A stretch of DNA of 64,000 nt from DASUPK01 sp963736685 (GCA_963736685.1 CAVTPZ010000037.1:124001-188000), one strand, 5' to 3'; positions 7,591-15,752 are shown, counted from the first letter of the stretch. The notes: generated from the letters alone by a model not told the origin. Translations and numbers: made by a program.

Positions 7591-8901
7591 ATGCCCGGTC
7601 TCGTCATAGTCGGCGCCCAGTGGGGCGACGAAGGAAAGGGGAAGGTCACCGACCTGCTCGCCGAGCAGGCGGACGTCGTGATCAGGTTCCAGGGCGGCAA
7701 TAATGCCGGCCACACGATCATCCGCGACGGTGAGACCTTCAAGTTCCACCTGATCCCCTCCGGGATCCTCTATCCGGGGAAGATCTGCGCGATCGGCAAC
7801 GGCGTCGTCATCGACCCGGGCGTGCTCACCGGCGAAATCGAGGGCCTGCGCCACCGTGGGATCGACGTCAGCGGCCTGCGAATCTCGGCCAACGCCCACG
7901 TGATCATGCCGTACCACGTGAAGCTGGACACGGCGGGCGAGCTGAAGCTCGGCAAGCTCGAGATCGGCACCACCAGGCGCGGGATCGGACCCGCCTACGC
8001 GGACAAGGCCTCGCGCCTCGGAATCCGGGTGCAGGACCTGCTGGACGGGAAGATCCTGCGCAAGAAGATCGTGACCGCGATGGATCCGAAGCAGCAGATG
8101 CTTCGGCCCTTCGCCAAGGACCCCGAGCTCGACCTGCACACGATGGTCGAGGCCTACCTCACCTACGGGCACCGCCTCGAGCCTTACATCGCCGACACCG
8201 CGAAGCTCTGCTGGGAGGCACTCGACGCCGACCGCACCGTCCTCTTCGAGGGCGCCCAGGGCATCATGCTCGACCTCGATCACGGGACCTATCCCTTCGT
8301 CACCTCGTCGAACCCGGTCGCCGGTGCCGCCTGCGTCGGCGCCGGAGTCGGCCCGCGCGACATCGACGAGATCTGGGGGATCGCCAAGGCGTACGCGACC
8401 CGCGTCGGCGCCGGGCCGTTCCCAACCGAGCTCGAGGACGACCTAGGCGACCTGCTCCGGGAGCGCGGCGGCGAGATGGGGACGACCACCGGCCGCCCGC
8501 GTCGCTGTGGCTGGAACGACCTCGTCGCGCTGCGTTACGCGGTCCGCCTCAACAGCATGAGCGCGCTCGCCGTCACCAAGCTTGACGTCCTCTCCGGCAT
8601 CGACCCGCTGCGCGTCTGCGTCCGCTATCGCCACCCGGATGGCGCGATCTTCGACGAGTTCCCCTACCACCAGTCGATCATCCACACGGTCGAGCCCGAG
8701 TACGAGGAGCTGCCCGGCTTCGAGGGCGACATCGGCGAGTGCCGACGGGAGGAGGACCTCCCCAAGGAGGCAAGGGAGTACCTGGCGGCGATCGCGGACC
8801 ACCTCGGGATCCCGGTGCGCCTGGTCGGAGTCGGCCCCGGGCGCGATCAGGTCATCTGGATGGGGCAGGAGGCGGAGCCCCGCCTTCGGGCAGCGGCCTA
8901 G
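7591..8901 (+). CDS. purA: Adenylosuccinate synthetase
   Basis: A 436-residue GTP-dependent enzyme joining IMP and aspartate in AMP synthesis, cytosolic. The N-terminus has VIVGAQWGDEGKGKVTDLLAEQADVVIRF with the phosphate-binding loop and catalytic Asp/His. Then follow GGNNAGHT, EIGTTRRGIGPAYADKASR, FEGAQGIMLDLDHGTYPFVTSSN and the C-terminal TTTGRPRRCGWND. Normal length. The ATG at 7591 is fixed by the conserved first strand; the longer open frame upstream is not coding. The stop codon overlaps the convergent gene by 4 nt. Confidence 0.97.
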   Translation: MPGLVIVGAQWGDEGKGKVTDLLAEQADVVIRFQGGNNAGHTIIRDGETFKFHLIPSGILYPGKICAIGNGVVIDPGVLTGEIEGLRHRGIDVSGLRISANAHVIMPYHVKLDTAGELKLGKLEIGTTRRGIGPAYADKASRLGIRVQDLLDGKILRKKIVTAMDPKQQMLRPFAKDPELDLHTMVEAYLTYGHRLEPYIADTAKLCWEALDADRTVLFEGAQGIMLDLDHGTYPFVTSSNPVAGAACVGAGVGPRDIDEIWGIAKAYATRVGAGPFPTELEDDLGDLLRERGGEMGTTTGRPRRCGWNDLVALRYAVRLNSMSALAVTKLDVLSGIDPLRVCVRYRHPDGAIFDEFPYHQSIIHTVEPEYEELPGFEGDIGECRREEDLPKEAREYLAAIADHLGIPVRLVGVGPGRDQVIWMGQEAEPRLRAAA

Positions 8902-9605
8902 GCCAGGGCGCCGGTCGCCCGCAGCCCATGTTCGCCGGCAAAAGCCGGGATCAGCCCCTCCTGCACACCCTGCTGCTCTCCACGGCGGAGCATCCGGAGG
9001 CCGAGGATCGTCGCCGCCAGCGTGGCGGTGACCCCCAGGCTGACCTGCACGCTGAGCAGCCCCTGCCGGGTCCAATAGACGTCGTCGAGGTCGAGCAGCA
9101 GGGCGGCCTCGTCCATGGTCAGCCCCATCCCGACGCCGAACGGGATCGCCAGAGCCGACTCCACGCGCTGGTCACGGGTCGTGAGCGCCGCGATCCCTGA
9201 GCCGAAAGCGAGGACGATCCCCGGGACGAAGTGATGGATGTGCCGGCCGCTGACGTGGATATCCCCCGCCGGCCACCAGGACTGGCGGATCCCCCAGGTC
9301 GCGAGCCGGGCGAAGGCGAATGCCCCCAGGAATCCCTGGAGGATGTTGAAGAGCACGGTCTCGTGGTGAGGGGTCGCGATGATGCCGCGGCGCGCCACCG
9401 CGAGGGTGTCGCGCGTCGCCAGTCCCGCCGCATCGACGAGGGTCTCGGGAGTCTCCGCGTCCCTGCTCTCGCGCCGTCGCCTCGCCATCCGCAGGATCTC
9501 GCCGGTGACGAGCGTCCCGAGCGAGCCGGCGGCGAACACGGCCAACCCGACCGTGACCCGGTCGGCTCGCCGCTCACCGTGTCTGTTCCAGGTCAGCCTC
9601 CGCAC
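8898..9605 (-). CDS. Uncharacterised polytopic membrane protein with HIHH motif
   Basis: A 235-residue protein with about five or six hydrophobic helices: residues about 17-40, 85-107, 123-140 (with RHIHHFVPGIVLAF), 150-170 and 185-205. A conserved-looking acidic/His stretch, MDEAALLLDLDDVYWTRQG, sits between the last helices and could bind metal. Similar proteins occur widely in actinobacteria with no assigned function. The GTG start at 9605 is 9 nt after a TAGCAT box (9615-9620), so the mRNA may be nearly leaderless. It converges on purA with a shared CTAG. Confidence 0.75.
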   Translation of the reverse strand: MRRLTWNRHGERRADRVTVGLAVFAAGSLGTLVTGEILRMARRRRESRDAETPETLVDAAGLATRDTLAVARRGIIATPHHETVLFNILQGFLGAFAFARLATWGIRQSWWPAGDIHVSGRHIHHFVPGIVLAFGSGIAALTTRDQRVESALAIPFGVGMGLTMDEAALLLDLDDVYWTRQGLLSVQVSLGVTATLAATILGLRMLRRGEQQGVQEGLIPAFAGEHGLRATGALA

Positions 9606-9684
9606 CGGTGGGGCATGCTAGCCCGGCCACGATCCGCGTTTTCCACTGAGGCGGCGATCCGCGGCGGCCAATAGAGTTTCGGTC

Positions 9685-9780
9685 ATGCGCAGGTTGCTCG
9701 CCCCCGTGAACGTCGGCGTCAGCGCCGCCCGGCACGTGCTCTGGTATCTGAGCTACCACGCGGGCCCGCGCCAGTCCTAG
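9685..9780 (+). CDS. Possible small protein, 31 residues
   Basis: An ATG at 9685 opens 31 codons rich in small and aromatic residues (ending LSYHAGPRQS) that stop with TAG immediately before the ATG of the next gene, with no spacer. A TAGAGT box (9672-9677) stands 7 nt before this ATG, as expected for a leaderless mRNA. It is therefore either a translated leader peptide coupled to the GlsB/YeaQ gene or simply the 5' end of that transcript. No homologue is recognised. Confidence 0.4.
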   Translation: MRRLLAPVNVGVSAARHVLWYLSYHAGPRQS

Positions 9781-10035
9781 ATGGGAATCATCGCCTGGAT
9801 CATCCTGGGACTCTTCGCCGGCACGATCGCCCGCGCCCTGATCCCCGGGCCGACCGAGCCCGGCGGCTGCATCGGCACCACGGCGGTCGGGATCCTCGGC
9901 GCCCTGCTCGGCGGTTTCCTCGCCAGCGCGATCGGAATCGGACACATCCACGACTTCTTCAATCTCGGAACCTGGCTGATCGCGATCGGCGGCTCGATCC
10001 TCCTGCTGCTGATCATCCGCGCGATCGCCCGCTGA
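9781..10035 (+). CDS. GlsB/YeaQ/YmgE family stress-response membrane protein
   Basis: An 84-residue transglycosylase-associated (PF04226) protein with three hydrophobic helices. The family signature is visible: IIAWIILGLFAGTIARALIPG, then GCIGTTAVGILGALLGGFLA, and a C-terminal GSILLLLIIRAIAR. The family is linked to envelope stress but the molecular role is unknown. The ATG directly abuts a preceding stop codon and has no ribosome site, so translation probably couples to the small upstream frame. Confidence 0.88.
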   Translation: MGIIAWIILGLFAGTIARALIPGPTEPGGCIGTTAVGILGALLGGFLASAIGIGHIHDFFNLGTWLIAIGGSILLLLIIRAIAR

Positions 10036-10044
10036 GTCCGCCGC

Positions 10045-11451
10045 TCAGGGCCGGATGCGGTCCGTCCCGCGGCCGCCGACGAGAGTGTCGCGACCGGGGC
10101 CGCCGCTCACCACGTCATCGCCTGCGCCTCCGCAGATCCGGTCGTTCCCAGGCCCCCCGCTGATGCGGTCGCGGCCGCCCTCGGTGGCGATCACGTCGGG
10201 GCCGACGCTCCCTCGCAGCACGTCGCGACCGGGCGTCCCGACGACCGTCGCGATCCGGCCGGCGCAGCGGATTCGCTTCGGACGGTCGGCGCCGACCCCC
10301 TGGATCCCCGAGCGATAGGTCGCGAAGGCGGGCTTCTCCGAGTAGTCGTCCCGAAGCAGACCCACCGCGTCGAAGAGGTCGGAGCCGCTCGAGACGTTGT
10401 CGCGCAGGTTGAACCAGCGGTAGTCGGTCACGCCGAGCGTTCCCGAGTATCGGTGAACCGCGTCCAGGGTCGATCTGAGCGCGACATCCTGCGCGGCCTC
10501 CGTTCTGCCGGAATTGGTGGCGTAGCCGTTCTCCGTCACCCAGAGATTCACTCGCGAGCCGAGGCCGGCGAGAGGCAGGTAGCAGCCGCGCAGCAGGGTG
10601 AGTGCCTCGACCGTGTCATCACCTGCTGCCCCCGGCGTGGAGGTGGGCGGATAGACCAAACCCGGGTAGATCTGCAGCCCGACGTAGTCGAGCGCCCGCC
10701 GAAATCCCGGCGTCGCCAGCGAGCCGAGCTGCTGCCAGAACGCTGCGTCCGCCGTCGGGACCCAGCGCCAGGCGAACGAGAAGCCGAGCTGGATGTCCGG
10801 GCGGCCGATCCGGTCGAGCTGCTTGCGGGCGGCGCTCACTCCCGTGACGATCGCCTGCATTACGCCGGGAAAGCTCCCGTCCGAGGTGTTCGGCGACACC
10901 GGAAAGTTCGCCTCGTTGGTGATGGTGAGCGCCTTCACCGAGGGGCGCCTGCCCAGGATCCTCGCTGCCGTCCGCACATAGCTCGCCCAGGTGGCCATGT
11001 CGCCCTCCTGGCCGGGTCCGGGGTGGTAGCGGACCTGAAGCTCCGAGTCGAACCCCGCCTTCGCGTAGCCGTCCACCAGGCTCGCGTAGCGCCGCACGCC
11101 ATCGATGCCATCCGACATCAGCATGCGGTTCAGGTGCAGGACCAGCTGCCGCCGCGCTGGCCGCAACCGACCCAACGCCGCCATCGCGGCGGACGGGTTC
11201 TCAGGCTTCGGCTGGCCCTGCGCGGTTCCGGCGGTTCCCGCCGCGAGCGGCGTGATCCCGAAACGCAGCCGTCGTGCCGGCGCGCTCAGGGGCGGCGCCG
11301 GCGCGGAGAGGCAGAGATCGGCCGGCAGCTGTGCACGGGCGGCGGGCGGAGCTGCGAGGCCGCTCAGCGCACCCAGGAGCAGCGCCGGCGCAGCAGCGAG
11401 GAGCAGCGCTGAAGCTGTCCTCACCTTGCCCCGCGATGCTCCCGCCGACAT
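10045..11451 (-). CDS. Secreted glycoside hydrolase-like protein with C-terminal RTX calcium-binding repeats
   Basis: 468 residues. Signal peptide (residues about 1-40, ending AAPPAARAQ) and then a TIM-barrel-like region of about 320 residues with KALTITNEANF, LDYVGLQIYPG and LWVTENGYATNSG. These resemble acid/base and nucleophile segments of clan GH-A glycosidases (N-E and T-E-N), so Glu in NEAN and in TENGY are catalytic candidates. The last 70 residues hold about six GGxGxD-type nonapeptides (GGPGNDRICGGAGDD, GGPGRDTLVGGRGTD) that fold as a calcium beta-roll. The substrate is unknown. The ATG lies 6 nt after the tRNA-Lys 3' end; a GTG at 11424 is an alternative start that keeps the signal peptide. 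Confidence 0.72.
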   Translation of the reverse strand: MSAGASRGKVRTASALLLAAAPALLLGALSGLAAPPAARAQLPADLCLSAPAPPLSAPARRLRFGITPLAAGTAGTAQGQPKPENPSAAMAALGRLRPARRQLVLHLNRMLMSDGIDGVRRYASLVDGYAKAGFDSELQVRYHPGPGQEGDMATWASYVRTAARILGRRPSVKALTITNEANFPVSPNTSDGSFPGVMQAIVTGVSAARKQLDRIGRPDIQLGFSFAWRWVPTADAAFWQQLGSLATPGFRRALDYVGLQIYPGLVYPPTSTPGAAGDDTVEALTLLRGCYLPLAGLGSRVNLWVTENGYATNSGRTEAAQDVALRSTLDAVHRYSGTLGVTDYRWFNLRDNVSSGSDLFDAVGLLRDDYSEKPAFATYRSGIQGVGADRPKRIRCAGRIATVVGTPGRDVLRGSVGPDVIATEGGRDRISGGPGNDRICGGAGDDVVSGGPGRDTLVGGRGTDRIRP

Positions 11452-11456
11452 TGAGA

Positions 11457-11529
11457 TGGGCCGTACAGGGATCGAACCTGTGACCTTGAGATTAAGAGTC
11501 TCCTGCTCTACCAGCTGAGCTAACGGCCC
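11457..11529 (-). tRNA. tRNA-Lys (anticodon CTT)
   Basis: A 73-nt cloverleaf read on the minus strand. The 7-bp acceptor stem is GGGCCGT/ACGGCCC with discriminator A, the D arm is GCTC...GAGC, the anticodon loop is CTCTTAA giving CTT, and the T arm is ACAGG-TTCGATC-CCTGT. The top pair of the anticodon stem is a G-A mismatch. The CCA end is not encoded. The glycosidase-like gene begins just 6 nt beyond its 3' end, so read-through could feed that gene. Confidence 0.96.
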
Positions 11530-11583
11530 TGATGGAGGGCGGCATTATAGGAAGGCTTGCCAGGCGCCAGAGGCTCGGTCGGG

Positions 11584-12432
11584 CTAGAGGCCGCCGGTGC
11601 CGAGGCCGTTGAGCGGGTTGGATCCACCGCTCGTCCCGCCGCCGGTCGCCCCGCCACTCGCTCCACCTGCGCCCTGGCTCTGCTGCTTGGTGAGCTGCTT
11701 GATCGCGGCCTGGAGCTGCTGGCCGAGTTGCTTGACCTGGTTCAGCTGGCTGGTCGCCGACGCGGGCGCACCGCCCTTCGCACTTTTGGCCTGCGCGACC
11801 GCCTGGTCGCCGCCCTTGGTGTCACCGGCCAGGTAGAGGTACTGGGCGAGAGTCAGGTACGAGTTGGCGTTGACGGTCTTGGGTTGCTTGTCGATCCGCA
11901 CCTGCACCGCCTGGGCGGCGCTCTTCCAGTCGTCCACCGCGGCGTTCACGTCAGTGAGCGCCTCGCTTGTGCTCGTGTCGCTGCGGGCCTGAGAGAAATC
12001 GATCCGGGCGAGCAGGTCGAAGACGTTCAGGGCGTAGACCGCGACTCCCGGAGAGAGGTTCCCGTTGGTCGCCTTCACGTATTTGTTCCAGGCGTCGGCT
12101 GCCTCCCGGAGGTGCTGCACGCCGTCGCTGGTGGGCGCCCCGTTGCTGTCGGTGTTGGAGTTCGCCGCCGAATAATGCAGCCGGACGAGGTTCCCGAGAG
12201 CGACCGCGTCATTCGGGTTGGCAGCGACCTTCGCCTCGGCGGTGCTGATGTCGCTGTCGAAGGCCGTGGAGCTCGAGCCGCCGCCCCCGCCGAAGAGGTC
12301 GCTGAAGCTGAACCCGCCCCCGCCCGTGCCGACGCCGAGGAAGACGAAGCTGATCGCGAAGATCAGGGCGAGGCCGCCGAAGACCACGCGGACGACGCGG
12401 CGACGACGGGGCGTTTGCAGGTCGAAGAGCAC
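11584..12432 (-). CDS. Membrane-anchored TPR-like protein
   Basis: A 282-residue protein with a short basic cytoplasmic start, one membrane helix (about residues 15-37) and a Gly-rich linker. A helical region of about 180 residues follows with TPR-like spacing, for example AEAKVAANPNDAVALGNLVRLHY and NSYLTLAQYLYLAGDTKGGDQAVAQAK. A low-complexity Gly/Ser/Gln tail ends the protein. It is probably an extracytoplasmic scaffold, function unknown. It lies directly downstream of the second tatC (31 nt), so it may be part of that operon. Confidence 0.7.
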   Translation of the reverse strand: MLFDLQTPRRRRVVRVVFGGLALIFAISFVFLGVGTGGGGFSFSDLFGGGGGSSSTAFDSDISTAEAKVAANPNDAVALGNLVRLHYSAANSNTDSNGAPTSDGVQHLREAADAWNKYVKATNGNLSPGVAVYALNVFDLLARIDFSQARSDTSTSEALTDVNAAVDDWKSAAQAVQVRIDKQPKTVNANSYLTLAQYLYLAGDTKGGDQAVAQAKSAKGGAPASATSQLNQVKQLGQQLQAAIKQLTKQQSQGAGGASGGATGGGTSGGSNPLNGLGTGGL

Positions 12433-12463
12433 GGCGGAAGCCTAGATGAACGCGGTTCCGCGC

Positions 12464-13249
12464 CTACACCGCCCCGCTGGGGGGCGGCTCGGAGACGGCG
12501 ATGTCGCGATCCACGGCGCTCTCAGGGGGTCTGCCGACCGCCCTGGCCAGCAGCACGCTGACCTCGTACAGCAGGAGCAGCGGTACGGCCTCGATCAGCA
12601 TCGTGACCGGGTCGGTGCCCGGCAGCAGCATCGCGACGATCAGGAGGATCACGTACGCGTAGCGGCGATTCGCGGAGAGCTGCTCCGGGGTGACGATCCC
12701 GAGTCTGGTGATCGCAAGGATGCCGATCGGCAGCTGGAAGATCAGCCCCATCACAGCGAGCGTCAGCGTGAAGAAGCTGTAGTAGTCCTTCGCCCGGATC
12801 TGGATGTTGAACTGCTGGTCGTTGAAGTTGAGGAGGAACTTGGTCGCCGCCGGGAGCACCACGAAATAGCCGAAGACGACCCCGGCGACGAAGAGGAAGG
12901 GGACGCCCATCAGGAAGGGGACGACGACGCGCTTCTCGCGGGTGGTCAGCGCCGGCAGGACGAAGGCGTAGGCCTGGTAGAGGATGACCGGCAGCGAGAG
13001 CACGATCGCGGCGTACGCGGCGATCGTCACGGTCGTCGTGAACGGCTCGGCCACCCCGAAGGTGATCGGGGTCCGATCGCCCGGCAGCGGCGCGTTGGCG
13101 ATGTCGAGCAGGCGGCTGTTCTGCCAGAAGCAGAGGGCGAAGGCGACCGAGAAGGCAACGACCGAAATGACGATGCGCGTGCGAAGCTCGTCGAGATGTT
13201 CGACGAGCGTGAGCCGGTCCTCGAAGTCGACCGGCCTCAGCCGGGCCAT
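12464..13249 (-). CDS. tatC: Sec-independent protein translocase TatC (second copy)
   Basis: A complete TatC of 261 residues with six predicted membrane helices. It has the N-terminal LTLVEHLDELRTRI motif, FGYFVVLPAATKFLLNF, GLIFQLPIGILAITRLGIV and SANRRYAYVILLIVAMLLPGTDPVTM. The acidic residue in the first cytoplasmic motif that binds twin-arginine peptides (the Glu of VEHLDEL) is present. It starts 2 nt after the paired tatA. It is highly similar to the copy at the window start, indicating a duplicated tatAC module about 12 kb apart on the same strand. Confidence 0.96.
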   Translation of the reverse strand: MARLRPVDFEDRLTLVEHLDELRTRIVISVVAFSVAFALCFWQNSRLLDIANAPLPGDRTPITFGVAEPFTTTVTIAAYAAIVLSLPVILYQAYAFVLPALTTREKRVVVPFLMGVPFLFVAGVVFGYFVVLPAATKFLLNFNDQQFNIQIRAKDYYSFFTLTLAVMGLIFQLPIGILAITRLGIVTPEQLSANRRYAYVILLIVAMLLPGTDPVTMLIEAVPLLLLYEVSVLLARAVGRPPESAVDRDIAVSEPPPSGAV

Positions 13250-13251
13250 GC

Positions 13252-13536
13252 CTAGGCCTTGTTCTCGGAGACGACCTCGCCCTCGACGGGCTCCGCCGGG
13301 TCCTCAGCGGCCGCCTGGGGCGGTTGCGGCTGGCTCGCCTGTGCCTGCTGGCTCGCCTGCAGCTCGCGCTGCTTCTCCTCCGGGGAGTCCTCGTCGGACT
13401 CTCCCGAGATGGAGTTCTTGAACTCGCGGATGCCATGTCCCATCGACTTGCCGAGCTCCGGAAGGCGCTTCGGCCCGAAGATGATCAGGACGATGACGAG
13501 AACGACGGCTATCTCCAGCGGTCCCACGTTGGGCAT
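13252..13536 (-). CDS. tatA: Twin-arginine translocase subunit TatA/TatB (second copy)
   Basis: A 94-residue protein with an N-terminal membrane helix (MPNVGPLEIAVVLVIVLIIF), the FGPKRLPELGKSMGHGIREFK signature and a longer Gln/Pro/Glu-rich tail than the first copy. The tail (SGESDEDSPEEKQRELQ...) might indicate TatB-like specialisation. The ATG at 13536 is chosen from the family N-terminus. It is 8 nt after a TAACAT box (13545-13550) with no ribosome site, so it is probably a leaderless transcript. Confidence 0.92.
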   Translation of the reverse strand: MPNVGPLEIAVVLVIVLIIFGPKRLPELGKSMGHGIREFKNSISGESDEDSPEEKQRELQASQQAQASQPQPPQAAAEDPAEPVEGEVVSENKA

Positions 13537-13590
13537 CGGTGCGGATGTTAGCCGCTGGCGGGCGCTGCGCCGACAGCGCTTACCCAACGC

Positions 13591-14175
13591 TTATTTCTTG
13601 TTTGCGACCCGCTCGCGGAAGTTCAGGTAGAAGCGGCTCGCGGTCGGCTCCGCCTGGCCCTGGTATTTGCTGCCCGCCTCGCTCGCGCCGTAGGCGTGCT
13701 CGACCGGAGCGTCCATGCGCATGAAGGAGATCTGCCCGATCGGCATGCCGTGGTAGATCGTGATCGGCAGGGTGGCGAGGTTGGAGAGCTCGAGCGTGAG
13801 GTTTCCTTCGAACCCGGGGTCGACGAAGCCCGCGGTGGAGTGGATCACCAGGCCGAGCCGCCCGAGCGAGCTCTTGCCCTCCAGGCGCGCCACCAGGTCG
13901 TCCGGGAGGCGAACCCGCTCCAGCGTCTGACCGAGGACGAACTCGCCGGGATGGAGGACGAAGGGCTCGTCCTCCTCCACCGTGACGAGCTCGGTGAGGT
14001 TCTCCATCGGCTCGCGCACGTCTATGTACGGGTAGCGGGAGTTGTTGAAGACGCGGAAGCTGCGATCCACCCGCATGTCCACGCTCGAGGGCTGCACGAG
14101 CGTCTCGTCGTAGGGGTCGAAGACAAGGCGGCCGGCGGCCACCTCCTCCTTGATCGTGCGATCGCTCAGAACCAC
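13591..14175 (-). CDS. dcd: dCTP deaminase (possibly bifunctional)
   Basis: A 194-residue trimeric enzyme of the dUTPase superfamily converting dCTP to dUTP, or to dUMP in the bifunctional actinobacterial and archaeal type. Visible motifs: VLSDRTIKEEV, VQPSSVDMRVDRSFRVF, EFVLGQTLERVRLPDDLVARLEGKSSLGRLGL (substrate loop) and STAGFVDPGFEGNLTLELSN with the catalytic Glu. The C-terminal SKYQGQAEPTASR closes the active site. The GTG start is 6 nt from a TAGACT box (14182-14187), so the start codon would be close to +1 of the mRNA. Confidence 0.95.
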   Translation of the reverse strand: MVLSDRTIKEEVAAGRLVFDPYDETLVQPSSVDMRVDRSFRVFNNSRYPYIDVREPMENLTELVTVEEDEPFVLHPGEFVLGQTLERVRLPDDLVARLEGKSSLGRLGLVIHSTAGFVDPGFEGNLTLELSNLATLPITIYHGMPIGQISFMRMDAPVEHAYGASEAGSKYQGQAEPTASRFYLNFRERVANKK

Positions 14176-14307
14176 CGATTCAGTCTATTCCGGGCGTGGG
14201 CTGCTCAACCGCAGCGGGGCGAGGCCGGCGCGCCGGAATGACGTGCATCCTGGAAATTGGGGGTATTTCCGTAGACACGAAAGAGACCTACTTTTGGCCT
14301 AAAGGTC

Positions 14308-14688
14308 GTGCGTCACAGCCCCGATATGTCCTCCACGATGGCTGCAGAGAAGCGGACACACACAGAGACTCGCATCGAGACCGGGCAGCGCTCCGCCGAG
14401 GGAATGCACGCCTGCCCCAGCTGCTCCTCCATCCTGGTCCAGCCGGTCACCTGGCATGAGCAGGGCGACGGCGGCTGGCACGTCGAGCTCCGTTGCCCCG
14501 AGTGCGAGTGGTGGGGCCGGAACACCTACAGCCAGGACGAGGTCGACCGCTACGACGAAGAGCTGGATCGCGGCGGGCAGGAGCTGGTCGAAGACCTTCG
14601 CTCGCTCACCCGGGCGAACATGGAGGAGGAGGCCGACCGGTTCGCCATGGCGCTCGACAGCAACTGCATCCTCCCCGAAGACTTCTAG
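14308..14688 (+). CDS. Small zinc-ribbon protein, function unknown
   Basis: 126 residues. A CPSCSS...CPEC pattern (residues about 36-68, two CxxC knuckles) flanked by Trp-rich strands (WHVELRCPECEWWGRNTYS) makes a zinc ribbon. It is followed by an acidic helical tail with the stretch LVEDLRSLTRANMEEEADRF and the end ILPEDF. Proteins of this shape with the same ending recur in actinobacteria, unnamed. A GTG (14308) or ATG (14326) can start it; neither has a strong ribosome site. An intrinsic terminator follows 53 nt after the stop. Confidence 0.7.
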   Translation: MRHSPDMSSTMAAEKRTHTETRIETGQRSAEGMHACPSCSSILVQPVTWHEQGDGGWHVELRCPECEWWGRNTYSQDEVDRYDEELDRGGQELVEDLRSLTRANMEEEADRFAMALDSNCILPEDF

Positions 14689-14740
14689 CGCGAATCACCC
14701 ACGAAGCAAGTACCACTCCAACAACGAGTCACCTCCCTGC

Positions 14741-14773
14741 AGAAGAGCGGCCCCTCGGGGCCGCTCTTCTTTT
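14741..14773 (+). terminator. Strong intrinsic terminator after the zinc-ribbon gene
   Basis: A perfect 13-bp stem (AGAAGAGCGGCCC with its complement GGGCCGCTCTTCT) around a CTCG loop is followed by TTT. It sits at the convergence of the zinc-ribbon gene and the polyprenyl synthase, so it may stop transcription from both sides, although the T-tract favours the plus strand. Confidence 0.9.
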
Positions 14774-15752
14774 ATGCGTACCGCTCCACGACCCCGTCCG
14801 CGACCATCCCCAGCAGCTCACGCTCCTCATCGGTGAAGTCCGGGGAGGAGAGGATCTCCTTGGCCCGCCGGATGCCGTCCTTGGCCCGCTCTCGGACCTC
14901 ATCGAGCGCGGGCGTGGCCGCGATCCGGTCGCAGAGCGCCTCGGCCGCGTCCTGACCCAGTCCTCGAAGCTGCACTTCGCCAAGTGTCGGATCCAGCCGC
15001 CGAGCCAGGATCAGCGGCAGCGTCACCGTGCCGTCGAGCAGATCGGTGCCGCGGGCCTTGCCAGTCCGCTCAGGGGGGCCGGTGACGTCCAGGACGTCGT
15101 CGAGCAGCTGGAAGGCGAGGCCGATCTCCCGGCCGAAGGCGGCGAGCTCCTCGATGCCGGGACGGCCCGACGAGATCCGGCCGAGCCGGCACGCGGACTC
15201 GAAGAGACGGGCCGTCTTCAGGGAGCAGCGCTCGAGATAGCGCTCCTCGGTGATCGAGGTGTCGAAGGCATCGTGTCGCTGGGCGAGCTCACCGAGGGCC
15301 AGCGCCACCGAGGCGGAGCTCAGCTCAGTGACCTCGGCCTCGCCGCCATCCACGGCGAGCTCACCGAAGGCCCGAGAGAAGAGAAGGTCGCCCACCCCCA
15401 CCGCGCGGTCTCGGCCCGATCGCGCGACCACGGTGGGCCGACCCCGCCGAACCGGGGCGCCGTCGAGCACGTCGTCGTGGACCAGGGTGGCCATGTGGAC
15501 CATCTCCACCGCGGTCGCGACCCGCACCGCCCGGTCCCCGACGCCGTCGCCTGCGGCCATCAGGACCAGCAGCGGCCGCATCCGCTTGCCCCCGGCGGTC
15601 AGGGTGGCCTCGGCTTCCTCGCCCAGGCGCGGGCCGTACCCACCGGACTGCTCGGCGAGGCGGTTCTCGACCTCGGCCATCCGTGCCGGGAGCCAGGCGC
15701 TCGCGGCGTCCATCACGGCGGTCACGGGGGGTGGTACGGAGGAGCGCGTCAT
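14772..15752 (-). CDS. Polyprenyl diphosphate synthase (HepT/IspB-like, menaquinone side chain)
   Basis: A 326-residue trans-isoprenyl diphosphate synthase that elongates allylic diphosphates with IPP. It carries the GGKRMRPLL substrate stretch, the first Asp-rich motif LVHDDVLDGAPVRRGRPT (DDxxD) and the second LLDDVLDVTG, all intact, so it is catalytic. The product is probably the side chain of menaquinone because menG is immediately upstream, overlapping by ATGA. In Bacillus the equivalent HepT works with a non-catalytic HepS; a HepS-like candidate lies 3 kb upstream in the same run. Confidence 0.9.
   Translation of the reverse strand: MTRSSVPPPVTAVMDAASAWLPARMAEVENRLAEQSGGYGPRLGEEAEATLTAGGKRMRPLLVLMAAGDGVGDRAVRVATAVEMVHMATLVHDDVLDGAPVRRGRPTVVARSGRDRAVGVGDLLFSRAFGELAVDGGEAEVTELSSASVALALGELAQRHDAFDTSITEERYLERCSLKTARLFESACRLGRISSGRPGIEELAAFGREIGLAFQLLDDVLDVTGPPERTGKARGTDLLDGTVTLPLILARRLDPTLGEVQLRGLGQDAAEALCDRIAATPALDEVRERAKDGIRRAKEILSSPDFTDEERELLGMVADGVVERYA

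Noticed and set aside
12446..13255. 269-codon plus-strand frame
   Set aside because: Antisense shadow of the second tatC, with repetitive Asp/Glu/Arg/His composition.
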